Assembly (NCBI RefSeq): GCF_001618865.1
Contig: NZ_CP015136.1
Span: forward strand, 2,825,001 to 2,889,000
Length of the DNA stretch: 64,000 nucleotides
DNA from: Luteitalea pratensis
GTDB taxonomy: Bacteria; Acidobacteriota; Vicinamibacteria; Vicinamibacterales; Vicinamibacteraceae
Reading direction: 5' to 3'
The position numbers and the translations under genes were made by a program. Positions 26,701 through 33,995 of this stretch are shown in pieces. Every line of letters begins with the position of its first letter. Positions within the stretch are counted from its first letter, which is position 1. The notes below the pieces were generated by a model. The model ran no database searches, had not been told where the DNA came from, and saw only the letters and a list, made by a program, of their open reading frames with translations.

Positions 26701-27203
26701 TCGAGTACGCGCTGTGCCTCGGCGTCGGCGTCCTTACCGCCCTGCCGTTCCGTCTCCTGCGCCAGCGCATAGGCGGCCTTCGGGTCGGTGGGATCGAGTT
26801 CGACGGCACGGCGCCACAGGCGTGTCGACTCGGCGAGATTGCCCTCACGACTTTCGACGAGCGCTTGCAGGCGCACGATTGCGGCCGCGTTCGGAGCGAG
26901 CTCGGCGGCCCGAGTCAGCTTCTCCCTGGCTGCGGCGTTCTCCTGTTGTCGCAGCAGCAGCAGCCCGAGATTGGCCCAGCCCGCAGGCTCCTGCGGCACC
27001 AGGGCCACGACACGATCCAGCTTCTCGCGGGCCAGGACTTCCTGGCTCGTGTCGATCGCCGCCAGGGCCGTGTGGAACGCGACGACGGCTTCGCGGTAGA
27101 CCTCCGGCGAGACATCGGCCGTTTGTCGGCACGCCGCCAGGGGCCCGACGGCGAAGCCCATTCCGATGGTCAACGCAAACGCGGCGAGTCGGGAGTCCGT
27201 CAT
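23721..27203 (-). CDS. TPR + VCBS/UnbV lipoprotein, 1160 aa
   Basis: A large exported protein. A lipobox (PLAAC, Cys25) ends the signal sequence; residues ~30-240 form TPR helices (EPAGWANLGLLLLRQQENAAAR and similar); residues ~340-640 contain propeller repeats with DLNYDYRTDLV, DVDVDGDLDLV and DVTGDGRPDLV; an UnbV-like segment follows near residues 650-720 (GGEVEVRSGLHVQ ... IRIFWPNGVMQSE); the last ~420 residues are a beta-rich region that I cannot name, beginning near GSCPWLFAWNGREMAFVTD. This domain order is unusual. It overlaps the UnbV gene and the halogenase-like gene by 4 bases each. Confidence 0.85.
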   Translation of the reverse strand: MTDSRLAAFALTIGMGFAVGPLAACRQTADVSPEVYREAVVAFHTALAAIDTSQEVLAREKLDRVVALVPQEPAGWANLGLLLLRQQENAAAREKLTRAAELAPNAAAIVRLQALVESREGNLAESTRLWRRAVELDPTDPKAAYALAQETERQGGKDADAEAQRVLEQLLTRSDSLPVRLDYARLAAKRGDARGLAQALGSLAAVSGAWPVAARERLAAVQAAAASNPRAAATQVAFLRNLLTRETAYRRALARVTTPLDAVGEPITRFLVLPAPTVAPAPPDTGIGFNIVVAGEDASSWVGTIAIHADDRETLIAATSTAIEVHTRPGWRIPLPAKQRTAPGDVRVIAADLNYDYRTDLVLLGADGLAFKAFTGQVDEGASVDRTADTKLDATTLRTPTRAGWPADVDVDGDLDLVIAPIDGDAFVLRNNGDGTFVRQQPFGPCSRLQGFAWADFDGEGVPDAACLDAAGAVQVFVNLRGGAFEAARVPGAPATLLAVAAGDVTGDGRPDLVGVTASGAIVALTFEEAASGAAQLQAPVWRWRDIARLPATPAGATTATTRLLLADLDNNAALDIIVSATDTQVLLGGSPYGFIALAAPIALRTRAVADLDDKGRLHLVGLMADGRLAVAENVGTKAYHWQRVRARAATATGDQRVNSFGIGGEVEVRSGLHVQTYPIAGPIVHIGLGEATTSDVIRIFWPNGVMQSEFLQKADATIRADQRLKGSCPWLFAWNGREMAFVTDLIWRSPLGLRINAQVTADASMTEDWVKVGGSQLVPRDGAHDLRITAELWETHFFDLVSLAVVDHPLGTEVFVDERFAIPAPALAPVVTGPLQPFARVIDDTGRDASAVVKSRDDQHLDFAGRGAYQGITRQHAIELVVPDEASRKGPLYLVAQGWVHPTDSSINVAIAQGTQAKPMGLALEVAGADGRFRVVKSNLGFPSGKDKSVLIPLDGVLPASGPRRLRLTTNLEIFWDRLAWAVGRPDVAVAPRRLPLRSAELRYRGFSVTAQQESAPERPRYVVQGTAPRWLDLEGFHTRFGDVLPLLTSVDDRYIIMNAGDELALRFTEAPAAGPGIVRDFIVVGDGWVKDGDYNTTFSRTVLPLPTHASGRYDKAPNNLEDDPVYRQHADDFATYHTRYVTPDARNALRARVPRQAR

Positions 27204-28825
27204 GCGCGCTCCTGCCCGGCGAATACGCGCGGCGGGTGGGCAGTCGCGTTGCCGAACCCGCAGCGGGCGAGAAGGGCATCGATGGCTGCGTGCGAAACGC
27301 CGAGGCGTTCGTGGGCGGCGTGCAGGTCCGACTCGAGCACGGGATACCAGTCGCGCCGTGTCGTATCGCCAAGCCCTGCGACGTCGAACGGGGCGATGGC
27401 GGCAGCAATGTCGTCGAGCAAGCGCTGCCGCGCATCGTGACGCGCTCCGCCGACTGTGAGTGCGAGAGCACGCCCGGAGATCGCGCGCAGTGCCGGTCCG
27501 AACACGGGATCCGCGTGCAGCAGGAAACCACGCGCCCGATCTGGCTGCCCGAGGCGACGCACCGTCTCGGCGTAGCTCGCGGCGGCGAAGTATAGTGCAG
27601 TCAGGCGCTTGAACAGCGGGAAATCCGACATGTTTGTGTAAAGGGCAGCCACGAGACGTTCGGTGGCCTCGAGTTCGTCCGCCGTGTCCTGCGCATATCG
27701 CGCGAGAGCCGCCTCGCGAGCGCTTCCAGGCGATGTGTCCTCCAGCACGCGAGCCAGGCGACCGATGCCAAGCAGGGTCAGGGGAAACCCGGTGGATAGC
27801 AAGGGATCGATGACGCCGGCCGCAGACGGCAGCAGCGCCCAGTCACGACCGGCGACAAGGGCTGTCCGGTGGGCGATCCGTGGTGCGTGGACGAACGGTC
27901 GTATCGGCCGCGCCGCTGTGAATTGCGCCTGCAGGGAAGGGTAGTCGGCCAAGAGGCGTGTCCATGCATCGGCGCCTTCATTGAGTCCGTACTGACGCGC
28001 GACAGCATCGATCGCCGCCACGCCTGCGCTCGTCACGCCGTTGCTGAACCGCAGCACCCACACCCATGCACCCGGCAGCACATGATGGAGCGCGGCATCG
28101 TCCACCGGGTACGGCGGCGTCGAATCGGATGGAACAAGAGCGTCCCAACGCTCGACGTCCTCGAAGTGCGCGTACAGCGCTTGCGTCGGCGGGAGCCACC
28201 CCATCGGTGTATCGCCGAGGCCAAGCCGGCTCCAGAGGAAACCTCGTGGGCCACTCGCGTCCACGAGGAATGCCGCGTCGATGCGCACACTCGCGCCTCG
28301 ACGTGTGCCCTCGATCACGGGGTGGCCTTGATCGAAGACCGGTACATCGAGAGACGTCTCATCGAGGTAGCAGACACCAGCGGCCTCGGCTTCTCGGACC
28401 AGCCAGTGATCGAAGTCGGGGCGATACCAGTGCGTGTCCGCGATGGTGTCGTTCGGGCTCGCGGCGACCAGCAGTTGCCGCGCGTGCGTGTGGTCGTCGG
28501 CGAATGGCAATCCAGTGTCGTGCTGGAAGAAGCTGAAGCCTCGCTTGCGGCCACAGGCGACGTCCGGATGCGCCGCCTGCCAGGTGCCCCACTTCGAGAA
28601 CGGACGCAGACGCGGCAGGTCGTATCGGTCCGCGAGTTCCTCGATGAGCAGTCCCGCGAGCGGGGTCGAGGACTCGCCGATGGCAAACCTCGGATGACGA
28701 CCGCGCTCGAGGAGTGCCACCCGCATCCCGCGCTGACGTAGCACCAGGGCCAGCAGCGAGCCGGCGAACCCGGAGCCGACGATGGCGACGTCGGTGTCGA
28801 TACGCCGTGAGCGGAGAAGTGTCAC
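27200..28825 (-). CDS. FAD-dependent oxidoreductase, flavin-halogenase-like
   Basis: A 541-residue flavoprotein of the tryptophan-halogenase-like group. The FAD motif GSGFAG is at residues 17-22, GESSTP at 50-55 matches the halogenase flavin loop, and a WxW pair (W254/W256, in WVWVLRF) sits where halogenases carry WxWxIP. Lys94 in GRKRGFSFF is placed like the catalytic Lys of flavin halogenases. The Ile-Pro of the WxWxIP motif is absent, so it may be a monooxygenase, dehydrogenase or halogenase. It starts with GTG at 28825, overlapping the radical SAM stop (GTGA). Confidence 0.82.
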   Translation of the reverse strand: MTLLRSRRIDTDVAIVGSGFAGSLLALVLRQRGMRVALLERGRHPRFAIGESSTPLAGLLIEELADRYDLPRLRPFSKWGTWQAAHPDVACGRKRGFSFFQHDTGLPFADDHTHARQLLVAASPNDTIADTHWYRPDFDHWLVREAEAAGVCYLDETSLDVPVFDQGHPVIEGTRRGASVRIDAAFLVDASGPRGFLWSRLGLGDTPMGWLPPTQALYAHFEDVERWDALVPSDSTPPYPVDDAALHHVLPGAWVWVLRFSNGVTSAGVAAIDAVARQYGLNEGADAWTRLLADYPSLQAQFTAARPIRPFVHAPRIAHRTALVAGRDWALLPSAAGVIDPLLSTGFPLTLLGIGRLARVLEDTSPGSAREAALARYAQDTADELEATERLVAALYTNMSDFPLFKRLTALYFAAASYAETVRRLGQPDRARGFLLHADPVFGPALRAISGRALALTVGGARHDARQRLLDDIAAAIAPFDVAGLGDTTRRDWYPVLESDLHAAHERLGVSHAAIDALLARCGFGNATAHPPRVFAGQERA

Positions 28826-29859
28826 GACGGCGTCACCTCGCCGCAGGCGTCGCACGCGAGCGGCGGCGGCAGGCGTTGGTCCAGATTCAGCTGAGTGAGA
28901 CGCGCCTGCCTCGGCAGCGCGCAGCGCCGGCAGGTCGCGAAGCGCTCGATGTCCCACGTGTCGATGAACAGGCGGCCCCGCGCGTTGGTGCCGAGACTGA
29001 GGGCCGAGAGGCCGATTGCTGCAGATTGCTCGATATCGATCAGGCTTGGCGCCACAAAGTCTGCCTGCGCTGCGAGCGCCTCGAGCGCGCCATTACCCCC
29101 CCGCGTGGGGATCAGCGAGACAACGGTGGCGCCACAGTCGAACGCGACGCCGATCGACCGGGTGAGCCAGATGTCCTGCTCCTCGGGCGGCACGAACGGC
29201 GGATGGATCAGCAGGAACACGCGCAGGTCGACCTCGCGCTCGGCGAGCGCGCGAGCGGCCTTTGCAAAGGATTCCACCGTGATGCCCTTGTTGAGTCGTT
29301 CGAGCGCGTTCGGGTGCGCCGTCTCGAGGCCCATCGCGACCTCGAGGCGTGTCGTGCGGCCGTCGCGGGTCAGGAGATCGCGCAGGCGCCACGTGCGATC
29401 GCCGACAAGTGACGGATGCGATTCCACCACCACGCGGGTGAACGGACGCAGCGCTTCCGCAATCGCGCCATCGTCCTGAGGCGGGACGGCGTGGTTATCG
29501 AAGAAGCTGCCGGCGTTGTACAGCTTGATCACCGGGGGCATCGCGGGCGCCTGGCGGATCGCCGCGATGGCGCTGGCGATCTGCAGGGGGATCGCGCCGC
29601 GCGGCGTGATTGCCGCAGTGGTGTGCGTCCACAGGTCGCACATCACGCAGCGCCAGGGGCATTCGCGTCCGGTCAGAAAGACAGTGACCGAATCGACGCG
29701 CGTTCCATCGGCCGCGCGTTCGGGCTCGATCACGACGCCCTGGTGCGCGAGGGGATCGAGCGCTTGCCGTGAAGTGCGCCGCGCGAGCACGAACCGATCG
29801 CGCGCCCGCCGGCCAGATGGATAGGCCGTGCCCGTGTGGGTGACGGCCAGGGAGGTCAT
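28822..29859 (-). CDS. Radical SAM protein with C-terminal zinc-ribbon-like Cys pairs
   Basis: A 345-residue radical SAM enzyme. The cluster motif CPWRCVMC (C67, C71, C74) fits CxxxCxxC, and downstream glycine/glutamate motifs include MGLETAHPNALERLNKG, which is typical of the COG1244/Elp3-like branch (related to the archaeosine RaSEA proteins). Two late CxxC pairs (C310/C313 and C336/C339) could bind zinc or an extra cluster. The start at 29859 overlaps the stop of the asparagine-synthetase-like gene (ATGA). A longer open frame upstream lacks coding character. Substrate unknown. Confidence 0.85.
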   Translation of the reverse strand: MTSLAVTHTGTAYPSGRRARDRFVLARRTSRQALDPLAHQGVVIEPERAADGTRVDSVTVFLTGRECPWRCVMCDLWTHTTAAITPRGAIPLQIASAIAAIRQAPAMPPVIKLYNAGSFFDNHAVPPQDDGAIAEALRPFTRVVVESHPSLVGDRTWRLRDLLTRDGRTTRLEVAMGLETAHPNALERLNKGITVESFAKAARALAEREVDLRVFLLIHPPFVPPEEQDIWLTRSIGVAFDCGATVVSLIPTRGGNGALEALAAQADFVAPSLIDIEQSAAIGLSALSLGTNARGRLFIDTWDIERFATCRRCALPRQARLTQLNLDQRLPPPLACDACGEVTPS

Positions 29860-31184
29860 GCGAACAAGGCGTGTACCGCGCGCCGGCATGCGGCCTCGTC
29901 GGCGATGAGCGAGGTCCGCAGTGTCTCGACAGGAATGGCCCCGTGCTGGAATCGCCGCTTGGGGAACACCGGCATGTCGAAGCCGGTCATCGCCTTGACG
30001 CCACGCGAGACGATGTCGCCCTTGAGGCCGTACAGCGTCGGCACGTCGTAGGCGGTCAGCGACGCAAACGGAATGCCCTCGGCGACCTCGACCACCGACG
30101 GCCGCGTATACGGACTGAAGCCATCGAAGCCGTAGCGACGGGCCGGCGCGTAGGTCCGTACGTAGCTCCGACTCAGGCCGCCGCTGTAGGTCAACGAGTG
30201 CTTGATGCGGCCGACCCCCCATCCCTCCTGATACAGCATGAGGTTGTCGACGACGCTGCGGATCGTAAGCTCGGGATTCTCCTCGATGGGGTAGTCCTTG
30301 AGGTTCTCGTCGCCGCCGTCGCCATCGAGCATGAAGCGCCACTCCGGATATCGCTCGCGGATGCCGCGGAAGAGGCGCAGGCCGAGTGCCGCGCATTCGA
30401 CGTCGAGCGGCTTGTAGTCCTCGAGCACGCGCAGGGTTTCCTGCAGATCGAGCGCCTCGGGGCCCGCGTCGATCGCCTCGAAGAAGAGGCCGAGGCCCAG
30501 TCGGTCGAGGAACTCGTGGGCCTGCGCGACATCGGGACCACCCGCATCGAGCACGAACGCCTTGAGTCGCGCTGGCGACATGCCGAGGCGCCGCATCGTG
30601 TCGTACACCACGAGGAACACCGATCCGCTGTCGATGCCCCCCGAGAAGCAGACGCCGATCGGCGCAGTGCCGCTCGACACGCGATCCACATGTTGAAGCC
30701 AGCGCGCCACTGCGAACGCGAGCGCGCCGATGTAGCGCTGGCCGATCACGTCCAGGTTCGGCGGAAGCGCCGAGCGTTCGGGTGTGAAGAAACGGGTGTA
30801 GGTCGGATCGGGATCCGGGCAGCCGACCAGACGCAGTTCCACCACGTGATGCGCTGGCACCATCCGCGTGTAGCTCGGATGAAACTGGTGGGCCAGGCCC
30901 TCGGCCGCGAGCGCCGATCGCAGCGTGTCCATGCGGTCGGCGATGAAGAGCGCTGGGCCCTCGGCTCGCTTGGCGAGGAAGTACCGCATCGGCCGATCGA
31001 GTGAGCGGGCCATGCAAACGGTGATGCCATCCCGCGCCACGAGCGCGAACGACCCCTCGATGCCTCGCACCGCATCCGGGTCGGCAGACAGCACCCGCGC
31101 CCGCGCCTCGTCCTCGGTCATGTCATGGAGCACGTTCAGGGATGGGTCCAGAAGATCGACGACCCGCTCGACGTAACGGTGCAT
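29856..31184 (-). CDS. Asparagine-synthetase-like enzyme lacking the N-terminal Cys
   Basis: A 442-residue AsnB-type protein. The ATP pyrophosphatase loop SGGIDS is at residues 181-186 and the DGDGGDE motif at 287-293, so adenylation of a carboxylate looks intact. The N-terminal region retains parts of the class II amidotransferase fold (IEGSFALVARDG, then a MDTLRSAL segment) but starts MHRYVERVV without Cys2, so it should not hydrolyse glutamine. Such forms use free ammonia or catalyse intramolecular amide bond formation. It is the first gene of the operon and diverges from an ABC permease across only 56 bp. Confidence 0.85.
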   Translation of the reverse strand: MHRYVERVVDLLDPSLNVLHDMTEDEARARVLSADPDAVRGIEGSFALVARDGITVCMARSLDRPMRYFLAKRAEGPALFIADRMDTLRSALAAEGLAHQFHPSYTRMVPAHHVVELRLVGCPDPDPTYTRFFTPERSALPPNLDVIGQRYIGALAFAVARWLQHVDRVSSGTAPIGVCFSGGIDSGSVFLVVYDTMRRLGMSPARLKAFVLDAGGPDVAQAHEFLDRLGLGLFFEAIDAGPEALDLQETLRVLEDYKPLDVECAALGLRLFRGIRERYPEWRFMLDGDGGDENLKDYPIEENPELTIRSVVDNLMLYQEGWGVGRIKHSLTYSGGLSRSYVRTYAPARRYGFDGFSPYTRPSVVEVAEGIPFASLTAYDVPTLYGLKGDIVSRGVKAMTGFDMPVFPKRRFQHGAIPVETLRTSLIADEAACRRAVHALFA

Positions 31185-31240
31185 TGCACGATTCTACCGT
31201 TGCTCCCGTGGGCGAGCGGGCTCATGCGAAAGCACTAGTC

Positions 31241-32074
31241 ATGTGCCGCCTGCACGTTATCGCTGTGGCGTTGGGCCACGTGCCATACTTTCCGGCTCCA
31301 ACCGCCGTGCGCGCTCCCAACCGTCCGATCCCGTTGCTTGGTTTGGCAGGTCCCGTCCTCATTGTCGCGGCGTGGGCAGCCGTCTCGGCGTTGCAGCTGT
31401 TTCCCTCGTCGCTGTTCCCGGATCCGGGTGCCGTGGGCCGAGGCCTGGTCACCGAGTTCATGAGCGGGCGCCTGGTGCAGGACGTCCTGGCGTCGCTCTT
31501 CCGCGTCGGGGCCGGTTTCCTCCTCGCCACCGCCATCGGGATCCCGGCAGGCCTGCTCCTGGGCCACTCGGCGATGGCACGTGCCGCGTTGCTGCCGCTG
31601 GTCAATTTCTTCCGGAATCTGTCGCCGCTCGCGTGGATCCCGTTTGCGATCCTCTGGCTCGGCATCGGCGATCCACCGGCGATCTTCCTGATCTTCATGG
31701 CCGCGGTGTTTCCCGTCGTGCTCTCGACGGCTGCCGCCGTGGCCAATATTCCGAGCGTCTATTTCCGGGTGGCGGGCGATCTCGGAATCAAGGGGCCGCG
31801 GCTGTTGAGCGAGGTCACGCTGCCGGCCATCGCTCCGCAGGTGATCACGACCCTGCGGGTGACTGCGGGCCTGTCCTGGCTCGTGGTGGTCGCGGCGGAG
31901 ATGATCGCCGGCCGTGACGGCCTCGGGTTTGCCGTGTGGGACGCGCGCAACGGCCTGCGCATCGACCTGCTGGCCGCGGTGATGGTGGTGATCGGACTCA
32001 TTGGTGTCGGCCTCGATCGGCTGCTCGTGCAGATGACCCGTATCCCGAGCGTCCGCTGGGGATACGAGCGATGA
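31241..32074 (+). CDS. ABC transporter permease (NitT/TauT/SsuC type)
   Basis: A 277-residue inner-membrane permease with about six spans. The cytoplasmic EAA-like loop (RVAGDLGIKGPRLLSEVTLPAIAPQ) that contacts the ATPase is clear, and the overall layout is that of SsuC/TauC/NrtB proteins for sulfonate, taurine or nitrate uptake. The start is uncertain: an ATG at 31241 without a good ribosome site, or a GTG a few codons downstream. The stop overlaps the ATPase start (ATGA at 32071-32074). It diverges from the asparagine-synthetase-like operon. Confidence 0.85.
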   Translation: MCRLHVIAVALGHVPYFPAPTAVRAPNRPIPLLGLAGPVLIVAAWAAVSALQLFPSSLFPDPGAVGRGLVTEFMSGRLVQDVLASLFRVGAGFLLATAIGIPAGLLLGHSAMARAALLPLVNFFRNLSPLAWIPFAILWLGIGDPPAIFLIFMAAVFPVVLSTAAAVANIPSVYFRVAGDLGIKGPRLLSEVTLPAIAPQVITTLRVTAGLSWLVVVAAEMIAGRDGLGFAVWDARNGLRIDLLAAVMVVIGLIGVGLDRLLVQMTRIPSVRWGYER

Positions 32075-32826
32075 CGTCCGTTCCGGTGCTTCACCTCGAC
32101 AACGTGGCCCATGCGTTCGGCGACATGCAGGTCCTGCAACCGATGGACCTTTTGGTCGAGTCCGGCGAATTCGTCGCGATCGTCGGTCCGTCCGGCTGTG
32201 GCAAGACGACGATTCTCAACCTGTGCTCCGGATGGCTGACACCCTCGCGCGGGGCGGTGCGACAGGGCGGACGATCGCGCACGGTGTTCCAGCACGACGG
32301 GCTGTTCCCGTGGCTCACCGTCGGCGAGAACGTGAGGCTCGGCTTGCGGCATCTCCCAGAAGCCGAGCGATCGACGCGGGTGGCGCACTGGCTGGGGCTG
32401 ATCGACCTGGTGTCCTTCGAGCGTCACTATCCCCATCAGCTGTCGGGCGGCATGCGTCAGCGTGTCGAACTCGTGCGCGCCCTGGCCGGTGAGACGGATC
32501 TGCTGCTGATGGACGAGCCCTTCTCCTCGCTCGACTACCTGACACGGCTGCGCCTGCGCGGCGAACTGGCCCGGCTGCTGCGGGAGCAACCGCGCACGAT
32601 CGTGCTCGTGACCCACGACATCGAGGAAGCGGCGCAGTTGGCCGACAGGGTGCTCGTGCTGAGCGAGCGGCCGGCGCGCGTATGCGACGAGGTCCGCATT
32701 GACGCCCATCGTCCCCGCGACCTCACGCATCCCGCCGTCGTCAACGCGGTTCATCGGATCCTTACCGGGTTGGGGCTGGAGCAGGACCGGCCCGCCACCA
32801 GCGCCAGCACCCCGCTGACTTCATGA
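32071..32826 (+). CDS. ABC transporter ATP-binding protein (NitT/TauT type)
   Basis: A 251-residue ATPase. Walker A GPSGCGKTT is at residues 39-47, the signature LSGGM and Walker B LLLMDEP are in place, and the D-loop/switch HDIEEA follows. Length and the short FQHDGLFPWLTV Q-loop fit the SsuB/TauB/NrtD group. It overlaps the permease by 4 bases and precedes the binding protein by 31 bp, completing a three-gene importer. Confidence 0.92.
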   Translation: MTSVPVLHLDNVAHAFGDMQVLQPMDLLVESGEFVAIVGPSGCGKTTILNLCSGWLTPSRGAVRQGGRSRTVFQHDGLFPWLTVGENVRLGLRHLPEAERSTRVAHWLGLIDLVSFERHYPHQLSGGMRQRVELVRALAGETDLLLMDEPFSSLDYLTRLRLRGELARLLREQPRTIVLVTHDIEEAAQLADRVLVLSERPARVCDEVRIDAHRPRDLTHPAVVNAVHRILTGLGLEQDRPATSASTPLTS

Positions 32827-32857
32827 CTACACGCGTGGTTCTCCCCTGGAGTGCCTG

Positions 32858-33895
32858 ATGTTGCGATCACCATTCGTCCGCTGGACCCTGGGTGCCCTCG
32901 TCGTCGTCATCGCGCTTGGCGTGTTACGCATGCGGCCGTGGACCACGCCGGCCGTGCCGGAGGCATCGACGACGACAGCGCCCGAGACGCTTGCCGTAGG
33001 CTTTCTGCCCGTGACGTGTCACCTCACGTGTCCGGTCACCGACTACGCGACGCGCACGAGTACCTCCACGCGCTTCGAATCGCAGCGCTTCACCGACTTC
33101 CCGACGGTGGTCGAGACCCTGAAGAGCGGCCGGCTGGACGCGACCTTCATGATCGCGCCGCTGGCCATGAAGCTGCGCGAGCAGGGCGTGCGCGTCAAGA
33201 TCGCGTACCTCGGGCATCGTGATGGCTCGACGGTGATGGTGCGCAAGGACCTGCCCGCCACATCATTGAAGGACCTCAAGGGACGGACGTTCGCCATCCC
33301 GAGCAAGTACAGCAACCAGAATCTCGTCATCCGGAAGTTGATGCAGGACGAAGGGATTGACCCGGCCACGATTCGCTTCGTCGAGATGCCGCCGCCAGAC
33401 ATGCCCGGCGCGCTCGCGAGCAAGGCCATCGACGCCTACTTCGTGGGCGAGCCGCATGCCGCGCGAGCCGAGCTCGATGGGTCGGGTCGCGTGCTGTATC
33501 ACGCCAAGGACATCTGGCCGCGCTTCATCTCCTGCGTGCTCGTGGTCACCGAGAAGCTGATCGCCGAACGGCCGGCGGTCGTGCGTGATCTGGTGCGCGG
33601 CATCGCCGAGAGCGGCGAGTGGGCCGAACAGCATCGCGTCGAGGCCGCGGCCGTCGTAGCGCCGTACTTCCGCCAGGACGAGAAACTGGTGCGGTACGTA
33701 CTGACGCAACCGCCCGATCGCGTGAGCTACCGGATGCTCACGCCGCTCGACGAGGAGATGCAGCAGATCGCCGACATGGGTCTGGCCGCCGGCATTCTCG
33801 CGCGTCGGCTCGACGTGAAGGATCTGGTCGACCGCCAGTTCATCCCGGCCGACATCCAGCCGGCGAAGATCGACGCACCAGCGCCAGCACCCTGA
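32858..33895 (+). CDS. ABC transporter substrate-binding protein (NMT1/SsuA-like)
   Basis: A 345-residue exported binding protein, anchored by an uncleaved or cleaved N-terminal segment (residues ~8-24). The mature part begins LAVGFLPVTCHLTCPVTDYA; the two close cysteines could form a disulfide near the ligand. The SsuA/NMT1 fold is seen in LKDLKGRTFAIPSKYSNQN and DAYFVGEPHAA. Ligands in this superfamily include nitrate, sulfonates, taurine and thiamine precursors; I cannot say which applies. It ends just upstream of a strong hairpin. Confidence 0.85.
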   Translation: MLRSPFVRWTLGALVVVIALGVLRMRPWTTPAVPEASTTTAPETLAVGFLPVTCHLTCPVTDYATRTSTSTRFESQRFTDFPTVVETLKSGRLDATFMIAPLAMKLREQGVRVKIAYLGHRDGSTVMVRKDLPATSLKDLKGRTFAIPSKYSNQNLVIRKLMQDEGIDPATIRFVEMPPPDMPGALASKAIDAYFVGEPHAARAELDGSGRVLYHAKDIWPRFISCVLVVTEKLIAERPAVVRDLVRGIAESGEWAEQHRVEAAAVVAPYFRQDEKLVRYVLTQPPDRVSYRMLTPLDEEMQQIADMGLAAGILARRLDVKDLVDRQFIPADIQPAKIDAPAPAP

Positions 33896-33924
33896 ATGTT
33901 GCTCATGCTGCGGCGTTGAATTGG

Positions 33925-33954
33925 CGGCATCGCGGCATCTCGGCATTACGGCAT
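33925..33954. repeat. Four tandem 8-bp CGGCAT units
   Basis: CGGCAT recurs four times with an 8-base period (33925, 33933, 33941 and 33949) in the intergenic region after the binding protein. The intervening two bases vary (CG, CT, TA). Purpose unknown; possibly slipped-strand expansion. Confidence 0.6.
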
Positions 33955-33958
33955 TGCA

Positions 33959-33990
33959 CGACGAGCGGCGCCGAAGGGCGCCGCTCGTCG
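33959..33990. terminator. Strong 14-bp perfect hairpin, bidirectional terminator
   Basis: CGACGAGCGGCGCC and its exact complement flank a GAAG loop. It lies between the ends of the convergent binding-protein gene (33895) and DinB gene (33996), so it probably stops transcription from both sides. A short CTCCTCT follows instead of a T-run. Confidence 0.75.
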
Positions 33991-33995
33991 CTCCT

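Noticed and set aside
29860-31017. A much longer start for the radical SAM gene, running into the AsnB-like gene
   Set aside because: That part is in the wrong frame for the AsnB-like protein and is Arg-rich with no family features; the ATGA start at 29859 fits operon coupling.
20839-31184. Enediyne biosynthetic cluster
   Set aside because: UnbU and UnbV are present but no enediyne polyketide synthase, thioesterase or UnbL-like gene is in the window.
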